Below are positions 43,432 through 51,840 of a stretch of 64,000 nt of DNA, in pieces. How positions within the stretch are numbered: position 1 is the stretch's first letter; the number at the start of each line of letters is the position of its first letter. The position numbers and the translations under genes were made by a program. The notes beneath the pieces were generated by a model, which ran no database searches, was not told the DNA's origin, and saw only the letters and a program-made list of their open reading frames with translations. Origin of the DNA: JAFGRU01 sp963665915 (GTDB lineage Bacteria > Desulfobacterota > Desulfuromonadia > Desulfuromonadales > JAAYDE01); assembly GCA_963665915.2 (NCBI GenBank), contig CAXXSG010000007.1, positions 124,001 to 188,000 of the forward strand, in the 5' to 3' direction.

Positions 43432-43755
43432 TTAATAAACCATCCCCCCCAGCCAGTAAAGCAGCATCCCCACCAGAACCGTCCCACCGAGACTGCGGGT
43501 TTTCAGTGAGAACAACAGGGTCGGAATCGCCACCAGCAGCTCGAGTTTTCCGAAGGCAAAGCTGCGTGTTGCGGCATCGCCAAAGAGTGTCGGGGCGAGC
43601 AGGGCGCTGAGGATTGCCACGGGGATCAGATCGAGCCAGTCGATCAGCCACTGCGGCATTTTCTTGTGGGCGAGGTAGAGCAGGGGCAGGGCGCGGGGCA
43701 GGTAGGTGACCAGTCCCATCCCGCCGAACAGGAAGAGGTAGTCAGCGAAATTCAT
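43432..43755 (-). CDS. azlD: AzlD-like branched-chain amino acid export subunit, duplicate without azlC
   Basis: Starts MNFADYLFLFGGMGLVTYLP at 43755 and is 107 residues long, with three to four membrane helices. It differs from the copy at 45649-45972 in about two residues (S to N at position 2, V to L near the end), and the DNA is about 95 percent identical by eye. AzlC is absent next to it, so it may not function alone. The sequence just upstream of the copy differs from that at the azlCD operon, which marks the edge of the duplicated block. Confidence 0.9.
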   Translation of the reverse strand: MNFADYLFLFGGMGLVTYLPRALPLLYLAHKKMPQWLIDWLDLIPVAILSALLAPTLFGDAATRSFAFGKLELLVAIPTLLFSLKTRSLGGTVLVGMLLYWLGGMVY

Positions 43756-44167
43756 TGGCCCCCAGAATTTTATCACTAGAGTTTCCCCTGGACATAACGC
43801 CGTGAAGCAAGGGCCTCAAAAAGTTTGATAATGCGAACAACTGGAAGGTTCCAGCTCGACACGATGGCGAAAAAAAATAATTAATTTCAAAGTCTTAACT
43901 CCCATTTAGAGGAAAAATATTTATAAAAATTAGCCTCAGGTGGCAAAATTAGTTGCAAAGTACACATTCAATAACTAATATATTTAGTAAAACAAATATC
44001 TTCGGAGAATCATTCTCCGAGCATTGACGCGACTCTTTGCCTGGTTGTTTTCTCCTTTCGGCAGGTTGAGTTTCACAGGCAGGGAAAGCCGAGCGCAAAT
44101 GAGAAACAGATGAAACAAGGGCTTTTTGGCAAAATTAACCCATTACCCCTTCAAGGAGAAAAAAATT
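43756..44167. other. AT-rich leader ahead of the peroxiredoxin gene
   Basis: No gene. The only notable structure is the palindrome at 44002-44020. Confidence 0.6.
44002..44020. promoter_or_regulatory. 19-bp perfect palindrome upstream of peroxiredoxin
   Basis: TCGGAGAAT-C-ATTCTCCGA has 9-base arms with a single central base, about 150 bases before the peroxiredoxin start. It may be an operator for a peroxide-responsive regulator or a structural hairpin. The known PerR and OxyR patterns do not match. Confidence 0.45.
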
Positions 44168-44821
44168 ATGGAAGAAACAAAATCCGCCATGCCGCTTTTA
44201 GGTGACGAATTCCCCGAGATCGAAGTCGAGACAACGCACGGTCCCATCAACATTCCAGCTGACTTCAAAGGCTCATGGTTTGTCCTCTTCAGCCATCCTG
44301 CCGATTACACCCCGGTCTGTACCACGGAATTTGTCGCTTTCCAAAAAAGATTTGAAGAGTTTGAAAAATTGGGCTGCAAACTCATCGGAATGTCCATCGA
44401 TCAAGTCTTCTCCCATATTAAATGGGAGGAGTGGATTGCGGAAAACCTGAACGTGGAAATTAAATTCCCGATTATTGCCGCCACCGACACCATCGCAACC
44501 AAACTGGGAATGCTCCACCCGGGAAAAGGCTCCAACACGGTCCGGGCCGTTTTCGTCGGAGATAGGGAGGGCAAGATTCGACTGATCCTTTATTATCCCC
44601 AGGAAATTGGTCGCAACATGGATGAGATTCTCCGGGTCGTAAAGGCATTGCAAATTGCGGATAAGGAAGAGGTCGCCATGCCGGCGAACTGGCCCAACAA
44701 CGAACTGCTCAAGGATCGGGTTATTATTCCGCCCGCCAAAGATGTCGCAACGGCCAAAGAACGTAAAAAGCAATATGATAATTACGACTGGTGGTTCTGC
44801 CACAAACCACTTGAAAAATAA
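44168..44821 (+). CDS. Peroxiredoxin (AhpC/TSA, Prx6 type)
   Basis: Reduces hydrogen peroxide and organic peroxides. The peroxidatic Cys is in HPADYTPVCTTEFVAFQKRF (about residue 48). The long C-terminal extension ends DWWFCHKPLEK, with a Cys in the position used by archaeal 2-Cys Prx6 proteins for resolving. 217 residues from the ATG at 44168, where AAGGAG is 8 bases ahead. It stands alone, with a palindrome upstream and a terminator after it. Electrons probably come from thioredoxin-like partners elsewhere. Confidence 0.95.
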   Translation: MEETKSAMPLLGDEFPEIEVETTHGPINIPADFKGSWFVLFSHPADYTPVCTTEFVAFQKRFEEFEKLGCKLIGMSIDQVFSHIKWEEWIAENLNVEIKFPIIAATDTIATKLGMLHPGKGSNTVRAVFVGDREGKIRLILYYPQEIGRNMDEILRVVKALQIADKEEVAMPANWPNNELLKDRVIIPPAKDVATAKERKKQYDNYDWWFCHKPLEK

Positions 44822-44835
44822 CCTTTGAAATAAAA

Positions 44836-44861
44836 AAGTCCGCTCTTTTTCAAGAGCGGAC
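44836..44861. terminator. Terminator after peroxiredoxin
   Basis: AGTCCGCTCTT and AAGAGCGGACT, 11-bp stem, loop TTTC. Preceded by AAAAAA, so the minus-strand reading also has a T-run. Confidence 0.75.
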
Positions 44862-44870
44862 TAAATTTAA

Positions 44871-45578
44871 GGGGCTGTCCTAGATAACTGAAATATGTCT
44901 AGGATAGCAGTATGCAAAAAAGTCGTCTGAGTCAGGCCAAACAAGAGCGACTCATCGAACACTTTGCTCGGGTTCTACAGCCCGAACAGCAGCAGCCCTG
45001 GTTGGCGTCAATCGCAACACTGCTGCCTACTATTTTCAACGGCTGGGTCAACTGATCTGCCAGACCATAGAAGATGAAACTCCCTTCTTTGGTGAGATCG
45101 AAGTTGACGAGTCTTACTTTGGTGGCAAGCGCAAAGGCAAGCGAGGCCGTGGCGCTGCCGGGAAAGTCCCTGTATTCGGGATCTTAAAGCGTGGTGGACG
45201 GGTTTATACGAAGATCGTTCCGGATGTGAAGTCCGCCACTTTGATACCCATTCTGGAGCAGAAAATCGTCCCAGATAGCATCGTATTTACCGACTCTCTG
45301 CACAGCTATAACGTGCTCGATGTGAGTGACTTTCACCATGTCAGAATCAATCACTAAGAGCTGTTTTCTGAGGGTCGAAACCATATCAACGGGATCGAGA
45401 ATTTTGGGAATCAGGCGAAATGTCACTTACGTAGATTCAACGGCATTCCCAAGGAGCAATTTGGCCTATATATAAAGGAATGCGAGTGGCGATTTAACAC
45501 TCCTGACCCAAAAGAGCAATTATCCCAGTAAAAACAACTTGTTAAAGAGCACATGAGCTAGTTATCTAGGACAGCCCC
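44871..45578 (+). mobile_element. Decayed IS1595-family element, 708 bp
   Basis: Ends GGGGCTGTCCTAGATAACT and AGTTATCTAGGACAGCCCC are perfect 19-bp inverted repeats. Target duplication is not evident (AAATTTAA against ATAAGTTT). The transposase inside has a deletion and a stop. The element is of a different subgroup from the one at 39431. It lies in the gap between the peroxiredoxin gene and azlD. Confidence 0.9.
44912..45531 (+). pseudogene. Transposase pseudogene (IS1595 family)
   Basis: MQKSRLSQAKQERLIEHFA opens one frame. It is lost near 44990-45005, where part of the zinc-ribbon region is missing. Another frame gives NRNTAAYYFQRLGQL, IEVDESYFGGKRKGKRGRG and FTDSLHSYNVLDV. A TAA stop after VRINH (about 45357) then breaks it before HINGIENFGNQAKCHLR. 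All DDE motifs are recognisable, but the gene cannot make a whole protein. Confidence 0.9.
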
Positions 45579-45648
45579 ATAAGTTTTGACACTTATTGCC
45601 GGATTAAATTTTTCTCAAGATAAAAAGAGGCCTGGAAGATGGGCCGGC

Positions 45649-45972
45649 TCAATAAACCATCCCACCCAGCCAGTAAAGCACCATCCCCACCAGAACCGTC
45701 CCGCCGAGACTGCGGGTTTTCAGTGAGAACAACAGGGTTGGAATCGCCACCAACAGTTCGAGCTTGCCGAAGGCGAAGCTGCGCGTCGCGGCATCGCCAA
45801 AGAGTGTCGGGGCGAGCAGGGCGCTGAGGATTGCCACGGGGATAAGGTCGAGCCAGTCGATCAGCCACTGCGGCATCTTCTTGTGGGCGAGGTAGAGCAG
45901 GGGCAGGGCGCGGGGCAGGTAAGTGACCAGTCCCATCCCGCCGAAAAGAAACAGGTAGTCAGCGAAACTCAT
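45649..45972 (-). CDS. azlD: AzlD branched-chain amino acid export subunit
   Basis: Small 107-residue partner of AzlC, starting MSFADYLFLFGGMGLVTYLPRAL with three to four helices and ending KTRSLGGTVLVGMVLYWLGGMVY. The start ATG overlaps the azlC stop by 4 bases (ATGA), and GGAGGG is upstream. Together they export branched-chain amino acids such as leucine or azaleucine. The paralogue at 43432 is nearly identical. Confidence 0.95.
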   Translation of the reverse strand: MSFADYLFLFGGMGLVTYLPRALPLLYLAHKKMPQWLIDWLDLIPVAILSALLAPTLFGDAATRSFAFGKLELLVAIPTLLFSLKTRSLGGTVLVGMVLYWLGGMVY

Positions 45973-46670
45973 CTGTCCCTCCGATAGCGTCGCTTCAGCA
46001 CATAGCCGATGGTCGCTGCGCTCATGGAGGCGCCGACAATGTAGGAATCCCCGGGAATCAGCAGGTACCAGGCGATGGAAATTGCCGCCGCCAGGAGGCC
46101 GGTAATGATGTGGATGCGGCCCTGCAGCTGGAACACCAGCAGGCAGATGAACATTCCGGTCAGGGCATAATCGATCCCCAGCGCTCCCTGAGGCACAAAC
46201 TGACCGATCAGGGCGCCGCAGATCGTTGCCATGAACCAGGTGGCATTGGCCAGGTGGTTGACGGTCAGAGCCCGCCAGCGATCCCATCCCCCTTCACGGA
46301 AACGCGTCAGGTTGACGGCAAAGCTTTCATCGGTCACGCCGTAGGAATAGAGTGCCAGGAAGCCGCGACTCACGCCCTGAAGATAGACCGCCAGCGCCGA
46401 GCTCATGAGAACATGGCGCAGGTTGACAACAAAGGTCGTCAGGACGATGGCCGCAGTCGAGGCGCCGCCTGCGAGCATGGCGACGCAGATGAACTGGGCG
46501 CTGCCGGCAAAAACCATAACCGACATCATGGCCACAGCCCACCAGGGGAGACCGGCTTTCTCGGCCAGTACACCTAGGGCGAGACCGATAGGCAGATAGC
46601 CGAGACAGATGGGCCAGGCGGCAACCGCGCCCTGGCGTAAGGTCTCTTTGTTGTTCGGGGTTGAATTCAT
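45969..46670 (-). CDS. azlC: AzlC-family branched-chain amino acid permease
   Basis: 233 residues with seven or so helices: AAWPICLGYLPIGLALGVLAEKAGL, VMVFAGSAQFICVAMLAGGA, NLRHVLMSSALAVYLQG and GVTDESFAV, all typical of AzlC. It forms the large subunit and is followed by azlD. Upstream lies AT-rich DNA with a repeat B copy, so it starts its own transcript. Confidence 0.95.
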   Translation of the reverse strand: MNSTPNNKETLRQGAVAAWPICLGYLPIGLALGVLAEKAGLPWWAVAMMSVMVFAGSAQFICVAMLAGGASTAAIVLTTFVVNLRHVLMSSALAVYLQGVSRGFLALYSYGVTDESFAVNLTRFREGGWDRWRALTVNHLANATWFMATICGALIGQFVPQGALGIDYALTGMFICLLVFQLQGRIHIITGLLAAAISIAWYLLIPGDSYIVGASMSAATIGYVLKRRYRRDR

Positions 46671-46873
46671 AGGTGACCACGAAATTTATAACGGAAGTTG
46701 TGAAAAAAACGCAGCCTTGATCATAAATTATTGGATTCTAAGGTCAAGACATAGTTTTGCTGTTTTTTGAATGCGGATTGTACCCCTTCGAAGTCTGTTG
46801 GGCTTGGAGAATGTTTTCAACAGTCAGAAAAAAAGGCTCTCCTGTTTTCAGCAAGGCCTTTTCCCAACCTTTT

Positions 46874-46999
46874 AACTGTCCAGCACAATGGACCTGCAGC
46901 GCTCATGGAAAGGGTTTCTGGCACCTGGATGGCGACAGTAGTGCTAGGGATGGGTTCATGCGGCCCTTGGAATGGGCGGTGCGGGGCCATCAACCAACG
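46874..46999. repeat. Repeat B, copy 2, uninterrupted, inverted
   Basis: Read on the minus strand: GTTGGTTGATGGCCCCGCAC, CCGCATGAACCCATCC, then CTGTCGCCATCCAGGTGCC and GTCCATTGTGCTGG. It has no repeat A inside. The rest of the 46671-47013 gap shows nothing recognised. Confidence 0.8.
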
Positions 47000-47013
47000 A
47001 AGTAGCCCAACGT

Positions 47014-47535
47014 TCAGTATTCGATTCCCCGGCGTGCGGGTATCCCGCGGTCGAAAACATGCTTCACTTTTTCCATCCGCGTTACCAGGTCCGCCTTCTC
47101 GATGATCTCGTCAGGGGCATTGCGACCCGTCAGGACAAGTTCCACGCCCTCCGGTTTAGCGTCGATCAGGTCCAGAACCTCCTGAAGAGGTATATATTCT
47201 TTGGACAGGACATTATTGATTTCGTCGAATACAACCAGGTCCGGTGAATCCTTGAAAATTTTATCCCTGGCCAGGGCAAAAGCTTCCTCCACGCTTTTAC
47301 GGACCTCTCCAGGCTCGGCCTGTCCACTCAAAATGCCGATTCCCGAGGATATGATTTCAAGGTTCTCGGCATCCTTCAGAAAGATCAGCTCACCCGTCCG
47401 GTCGCTTCTGGTTTTCAGAAATCGAACGAGCAAAACTTTGAAGCCCTGTCCCAGGGCTCTGACGATGAGACCTGTGGCCGCCGTTGTTTTCCCTTTTCCG
47501 GGGCCGGTGTAGACTTGAACGATGCCTTTTTCCAT
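47014..47535 (-). CDS. cobO: Cob(I)yrinic acid a,c-diamide adenosyltransferase
   Basis: Adds the adenosyl group to corrinoid Co(I). The P-loop VYTGPGKGKTTAATGLIVRA starts the protein; later ALARDKIFKDSPDLVVFDEINNVLSKEY and LVLTGRNAPDEIIEKADLVTRM match CobO/BtuR/CobA. 173 residues. It is the last B12 gene on the strand, separated from cbiB by the repeat B-with-A composite (47570-47882), so it may have its own promoter. Acts on both de novo and salvaged corrinoids. Confidence 0.97.
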   Translation of the reverse strand: MEKGIVQVYTGPGKGKTTAATGLIVRALGQGFKVLLVRFLKTRSDRTGELIFLKDAENLEIISSGIGILSGQAEPGEVRKSVEEAFALARDKIFKDSPDLVVFDEINNVLSKEYIPLQEVLDLIDAKPEGVELVLTGRNAPDEIIEKADLVTRMEKVKHVFDRGIPARRGIEY

Positions 47536-47569
47536 GGGAACTCCTCAACAGTTTTTTCTGTTTTAAAAA

Positions 47570-47882
47570 GTGGTCCAGCACAATGGACTCGTGGCGTCCA
47601 TGTAAAGGGTGCCTGGCGCCTGGATGGTTACAGTCAAGCCTGGTTTATTCATGAGAGTTTATCGCGAAACCGGTAAGGGTGCGTCAGATCAAGCCAAGCA
47701 CAGCGACGTGCTCTGCAGGCGTACTGCCAGTACGTCGAAGAGCAAGGAGCGAGCACGGCTTGAGATGGCGTGCAATTGACGGTTGCAGCAAAAGTATTCA
47801 TAAATAATCCAGGCTCACCCCACGGATGGGTTCATGCAGTCCTTGGAATGGGCGGTGCGAGGCCATCAACTTACGAGATGAA
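47570..47882. repeat. Repeat B, copy 3, interrupted by repeat A (inverted relative to copy 1)
   Basis: The left part 47570-47637 and right part 47815-47882 read as the reverse complement of the 35391-35701 unit, with the insertion of A at the same place. The two composites differ at only a few positions. Confidence 0.85.
47638..47814. repeat. Repeat A, copy 7 (inverted), inside repeat B
   Basis: GCCTGGTTTATTCATGAGAG at the left and TTCATAAATAATCCAGGC at the right. It matches copy 5 with only about two differences by eye. Confidence 0.9.
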
Positions 47883-47907
47883 TAATTACGTTAAAAATAC
47901 CTGAAAA

Positions 47908-48909
47908 TCAGAAGCCTGCAAAATGTAAAACCAGAAAGCCCGCAAGGAAGATAAGCAGGCTGATCCACCCCCCGGTCCGGATCAGGGCGCAGCAGTGGTC
48001 TATGTTTCGGGCGTCAACGGCTGAGGATTGATCGCCTAACCACGGTTTTTCGACGGTTCCATGGGCATAGACGGTCGGGCCGCCGAGGCTGATGTCGAGG
48101 GCTCCGGCGACGCAGCTCTCCGCATGCCCGGCATTGGGCGAGGCATGCTTAAGGCGGTCGCGAAGCCCGATCTTCCAACAGGCTTTTGCGTTCAAGTTGT
48201 TGAGAAATGCTGCCAAGGTGAGGATGGGGATCGCCAATCGTGCGGGGATGAAATTCAGCATATCGTCAAATCGGGCCGAAGCGCTGCCAAAGCGTTGGTA
48301 ACGTTCATTGCGGTAGCCGACCATGGAATCGAGGGTGTTGGTGATTCGGAAGCTTACAGCCGCGCCGACGCCTGCGGCGATAGGGTCGGCTCCCACAAGG
48401 ACGGCAGCGGCCGTTCCGCCTGAAAACCAGAAGAGGGGTGACAGGAAGCCATCGACGAAACCTTCGGCTACGCTTTCCACGGCCGCTCGGGCGATTCCCT
48501 CTTCATCCAGAAGGTCGGCATCCCTCCCGACGATTTTTTGAACCTCTTTTCTGGCCAGAGGCAGATCTTTCCGTCGCAAGGATTTGGCCACCGGCTTTGC
48601 ATGTTCGAACATATCGGTCAAAGCGATACAGGAATAGAGCAGAAAAACTCCAGAAATTGCGGCGAGCGGCCAGCCGACCGTTTTTAACGCGGCCAGCAAC
48701 AGATAAATACCCCCCCCAAAAAGCGCCAGGAGACAAACAAGCAACAGGGCGCCACCTGAGTATCCCGACAATTTCGCATCCTGGAGGATTTTTTCCCCAC
48801 CGCTGATGGCTGCGCCCATGATGCGAACCGGATGGAAGGCGTATGGCGGGTCTCCGACCACGGCATCGAGCAGCACGGCCATCAGAAGTATCAGCGCGGC
48901 AGCAAGCAA
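47908..48909 (-). CDS. cbiB: Adenosylcobinamide-phosphate synthase
   Basis: Joins aminopropanol phosphate (or ethanolamine phosphate) to adenosylcobyric acid. Hallmarks are LLDAVVGDPPYAFHPVRIMGAAI near the start, DEEGIARAAVESVAEGFVDGFLSPLFW, KITNTLDSMVGYRNERY-like FRITNTLDSMVGYRNERYQRFG and HASPNAGHAESCVAGALDISLGG. 333 residues, several membrane helices. The first codon is TTG at 48909, two bases after the cobD stop, so the genes are coupled. The Arg/Lys-rich loops suggest the cytoplasmic side for the active site. Confidence 0.95.
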   Translation of the reverse strand: MLAAALILLMAVLLDAVVGDPPYAFHPVRIMGAAISGGEKILQDAKLSGYSGGALLLVCLLALFGGGIYLLLAALKTVGWPLAAISGVFLLYSCIALTDMFEHAKPVAKSLRRKDLPLARKEVQKIVGRDADLLDEEGIARAAVESVAEGFVDGFLSPLFWFSGGTAAAVLVGADPIAAGVGAAVSFRITNTLDSMVGYRNERYQRFGSASARFDDMLNFIPARLAIPILTLAAFLNNLNAKACWKIGLRDRLKHASPNAGHAESCVAGALDISLGGPTVYAHGTVEKPWLGDQSSAVDARNIDHCCALIRTGGWISLLIFLAGFLVLHFAGF

Positions 48910-48910
48910 G

Positions 48911-50002
48911 TCAGCGGACCTCCTTTTCTATCTGGAGAAAAGCGCGACGGAGAAGTTCGTTTTCTTTTTCCCCGAGGATGGCGAAACGGAACCAGTTGTC
49001 GGACAGGCCGGAAAAGTTCCGGGCATCCCGGATGTAAAGCCCGCGCTGCAGCAGGGCGCGCAGGAGATCGTCAAGGTCAGGCGTGGCGGTCCAGCGGGCG
49101 AGGACGAAATTGGCCGTGGGTGGGAGCGCCTCCATGAGGGTGGACTCGCGGACGAAGCAGGCCATTATCTCTCTTTCTCGTGCGATCAGGGCTCGCGTTT
49201 TTTCTTCATAAGCCATGCAGGTGGGGAGCAATTCCGCGGTCCGTTCCGCAGGGAGGCTGACGCTCCACGGTTCTTTGTGTCCACGGAGTTTGGCGATGGT
49301 CTCGGGATGGCCGATAGCGGCGCCGATGCGCAATCCGGCGAGGGCGTAGAACTTGGTCAGGGAGTGGAAGACGACGATGTTTTTTCGCAATTTTTGTGGA
49401 TTAAGCAGGGAGTGGCGCTCGGGAGTTTCCACAAACTGAATAAACGCTTCATCCACCAGGAACCATTTGTCCGGGAAGCGTGCCGCTGTTTCCAGTATCC
49501 TCTCGGCGGAAAGGAGTTGTCCCGTCGGGTTGTTGGGATTGCCGATAAAGAGGGCCTGGACTTGGGGGAGAATCTCGTCGACAGTCTGTTCCCAATCCTC
49601 TTGCGTGTTTTTTATTCCCTGATATTCCAGCACCGTTCCACCGTTGAGCAGCATCGACCGATTGTAGTCGTGAAAGGAGGGGGCCGGGACCGCCGCTGTT
49701 TTCAGAGAAAGGGCGCGGGGCAGGAGATAGATCATCTCCGTAGAGCCGTTGCCGGGCACGACACTTTTTGGCGGGAGGCTGAAGCGCGCCTCGTAAAAGC
49801 GCAGGACGCCTTCGCCGTCTGGGCTGGGATAACAAGAGATATCATGGCGCCACTCCGCCCAAGCCTCCATGATCTGGGTTGGCGGACCCAGAGGATTGAT
49901 GTTGACGCTGAAGTCGATCACCGGGTATGGGGTGATGCCGAGACGTTGAAAGTCGCGCTGCGGATTTCCTCCATGATGGTAGGTTTCGGTTTTAGCGGAC
50001 AT
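48911..50002 (-). CDS. cobD: Threonine-phosphate decarboxylase
   Basis: PLP enzyme making (R)-1-amino-2-propanol phosphate, the nucleotide-loop linker. The start HHGGNPQRDFQRLGITPYPVIDFSVNINPLG is characteristic, the PLP lysine is in VFHSLTKFYALAGLRIG and the phosphate loop is GNGSTEMIYLLPRAL. 363 residues, aminotransferase class I/II. It overlaps the cbiP start by 11 bases and ends against cbiB. The product is joined by CbiB next in the operon. Confidence 0.95.
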   Translation of the reverse strand: MSAKTETYHHGGNPQRDFQRLGITPYPVIDFSVNINPLGPPTQIMEAWAEWRHDISCYPSPDGEGVLRFYEARFSLPPKSVVPGNGSTEMIYLLPRALSLKTAAVPAPSFHDYNRSMLLNGGTVLEYQGIKNTQEDWEQTVDEILPQVQALFIGNPNNPTGQLLSAERILETAARFPDKWFLVDEAFIQFVETPERHSLLNPQKLRKNIVVFHSLTKFYALAGLRIGAAIGHPETIAKLRGHKEPWSVSLPAERTAELLPTCMAYEEKTRALIAREREIMACFVRESTLMEALPPTANFVLARWTATPDLDDLLRALLQRGLYIRDARNFSGLSDNWFRFAILGEKENELLRRAFLQIEKEVR

Positions 50003-51503
50003 GGAGAACCCCCTTTAAACCGGTGATTTCTAAAAGACGGTCGAGGTCGAGGTGGCGGCGGAAATGTTCGGCGAGGAGGTCGTATTGCCGGTCTTTGAAG
50101 GCCCCGGAGGTCTCCTTTGTACAACTGTCCCCGCTTGGACAATAAGCTGGATTGAGAGACTTGAGGAAGGTGCAGAGGAAGGACGGGTTGTCGAACAGGC
50201 CGTGGAGGTAGACCCCCCAGATGCGTCCGCTCGGGTTGCGGGTCCCATCACTTTTACCGTCGTTTTTCCGGATGACGGGCGCGTCTTCCGGGCATCTGGT
50301 GCGCCCCATGTGAATTTCATATCCTTCCACCGGTTGTCCCAGTTCTTCCCATGTGCCGCTCACCCGGATCAGTTCTTTGTCGCTGCTCAAGGTGGTTTCG
50401 ACGTCGAGGAGCCCGAGCCCCTCGGTTTCGCCTGCCGGGCCTTCCACTCCCTTTGGATCACGGATAGTCCTTCCGAGGATCTGGTAGCCGCCGCAGATGC
50501 CTCCTATTCGGCCCCCTTCCTCCGCATAGGCCGTGAGCCGTTCATCCCAGCCGTTTCGCAAAAGCCATTCCCGGTCGGCGCGGACATTTTTTGAGCCGGG
50601 GAGGATGACCAGGTCGTAAGACTCTAGAGAGCGGGGGCGGGTCAGGTAATGAAGGTCGACGCCGGGGTCGCGCTCCAGGGGCGAAAAGTCGGTGAAGTTG
50701 GATATGCGGGGAAAGCGGATGACGGCAATGGCGATTCTGCCCGGCTGCGGAGACGAGGGGGGATCGGTCAGGGCATCGAGAACCTGGCTATCTTCGGGGT
50801 CGATGTCGATGTGATCATAGTGGGGAATTACTCCCAGGACCGGCCGCTGTCCCTGTTCTTCAAGGTAACTGATCCCGTCGTCAAAAAGACTGAGGTCGCC
50901 GCGGAAGCGGTTAATGAGGAATCCGGCCACGCGTTTGCGGTCCTCCTCTGACATCACCTGCAAGGTGCCGAGGAGTTGCGCGAAGACGCCCCCCCGGCTG
51001 ATGTCGGCGGTGAGGATGACCGGCGCTTCGGCGGCATGGGCCATCCGGAAATTGACGATGTCCCGGTGGGCCAGGTTGACTTCTCCGCAGGAGCCGGCCC
51101 CTTCGAGAATGACGAGATCATAGAGGCTGCGCAGGCGCTCGAGGCTTTTAAGGGCCTCGTTGAAGAGAAATTCCGTCTGTTGGTAATACTCACTGGCCTT
51201 GAAGCTGCTGACCGGCCTGCCGTGGAGGATAACCTGGGAAGTCGTGTCGCCGCTCGGCTTGAGAAGCACGGGGTTCATGTCGACCGTGGGCTCGATCCGT
51301 GACGCCTCGGCCTGAACGATCTGCGCTCTGCCCATCTCCAGGCCCTCCAGGGTTACGTAGGAGTTGTTGGACATGTTCTGGGCTTTGAAGGGCGCGACTC
51401 GTATCCCCATATCGGCGAAAATTCGGCACAGCGCGGCCACGGCTACGCTTTTGCCGACGTCCGATGCGGTTCCCAGTATGGCCAGACAAGGTGCTTTAGA
51501 CAT
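49992..51503 (-). CDS. cbiP: Cobyric acid synthase (amidates at b, d, e and g)
   Basis: Glutamine-dependent amidotransferase acting on adenosylcobyrinic a,c-diamide. The ATP part begins LAILGTASDVGKSVAVAALCRIF and has PFKAQNMSNNSYVT and VILEGAGSCGEVNL. The glutaminase half has LPGSKNVRADREWL and GGICGGYQILGRTIRD, with the Cys of the triad in GICGGYQ, and ends in the HGLFDN that supplies the His. 503 residues. Repeat C lies between it and cobS upstream. Confidence 0.97.
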   Translation of the reverse strand: MSKAPCLAILGTASDVGKSVAVAALCRIFADMGIRVAPFKAQNMSNNSYVTLEGLEMGRAQIVQAEASRIEPTVDMNPVLLKPSGDTTSQVILHGRPVSSFKASEYYQQTEFLFNEALKSLERLRSLYDLVILEGAGSCGEVNLAHRDIVNFRMAHAAEAPVILTADISRGGVFAQLLGTLQVMSEEDRKRVAGFLINRFRGDLSLFDDGISYLEEQGQRPVLGVIPHYDHIDIDPEDSQVLDALTDPPSSPQPGRIAIAVIRFPRISNFTDFSPLERDPGVDLHYLTRPRSLESYDLVILPGSKNVRADREWLLRNGWDERLTAYAEEGGRIGGICGGYQILGRTIRDPKGVEGPAGETEGLGLLDVETTLSSDKELIRVSGTWEELGQPVEGYEIHMGRTRCPEDAPVIRKNDGKSDGTRNPSGRIWGVYLHGLFDNPSFLCTFLKSLNPAYCPSGDSCTKETSGAFKDRQYDLLAEHFRRHLDLDRLLEITGLKGVLHVR

Positions 51504-51565
51504 GAAATACTCTGGTTGTTAAATTTGTGCCGGGTTCGGGGTGTTTTTTCTTCACTTTTAGCTTT

Positions 51566-51774
51566 CGGGGGTTACGTCCCCCGACGACGCCTTCTTTCCT
51601 TTTACGCCAAAAAGAAAGAAGCAAAGAAAAGGGCACCCCGCGACTTGCCCTTCGGGTTCCCTTCGCTCCGTGATTGTTTTGAGGACGGGCAGAAACTCGC
51701 AAAAACCGTTCAGACAGTCTGCCCGTCTTTTTCTCAAAGCAATCACTCCACTCCGGCTGTATCACAAGGGGAAA
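51566..51774. repeat. Repeat C, copy 3, uninterrupted
   Basis: CGGGGGTTACGTCCCCCG, CTTCTTTC...GAAAGAAG (inner stem), GGGCACCCCGCGACTTGCCC, then outer arms TGATTGTTTTGAG / CTCAAAGCAATCA, with GGGCAGA / TCTGCCC inside them. Lies between cbiP and cobS in the 51504-51840 gap. Confidence 0.88.
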
Positions 51775-51840
51775 AAGACCCACAAAAATTACTTTTTATC
51801 TATGCCATTAGAGTACCCTTACTCTATGTATCGAAAAAAA

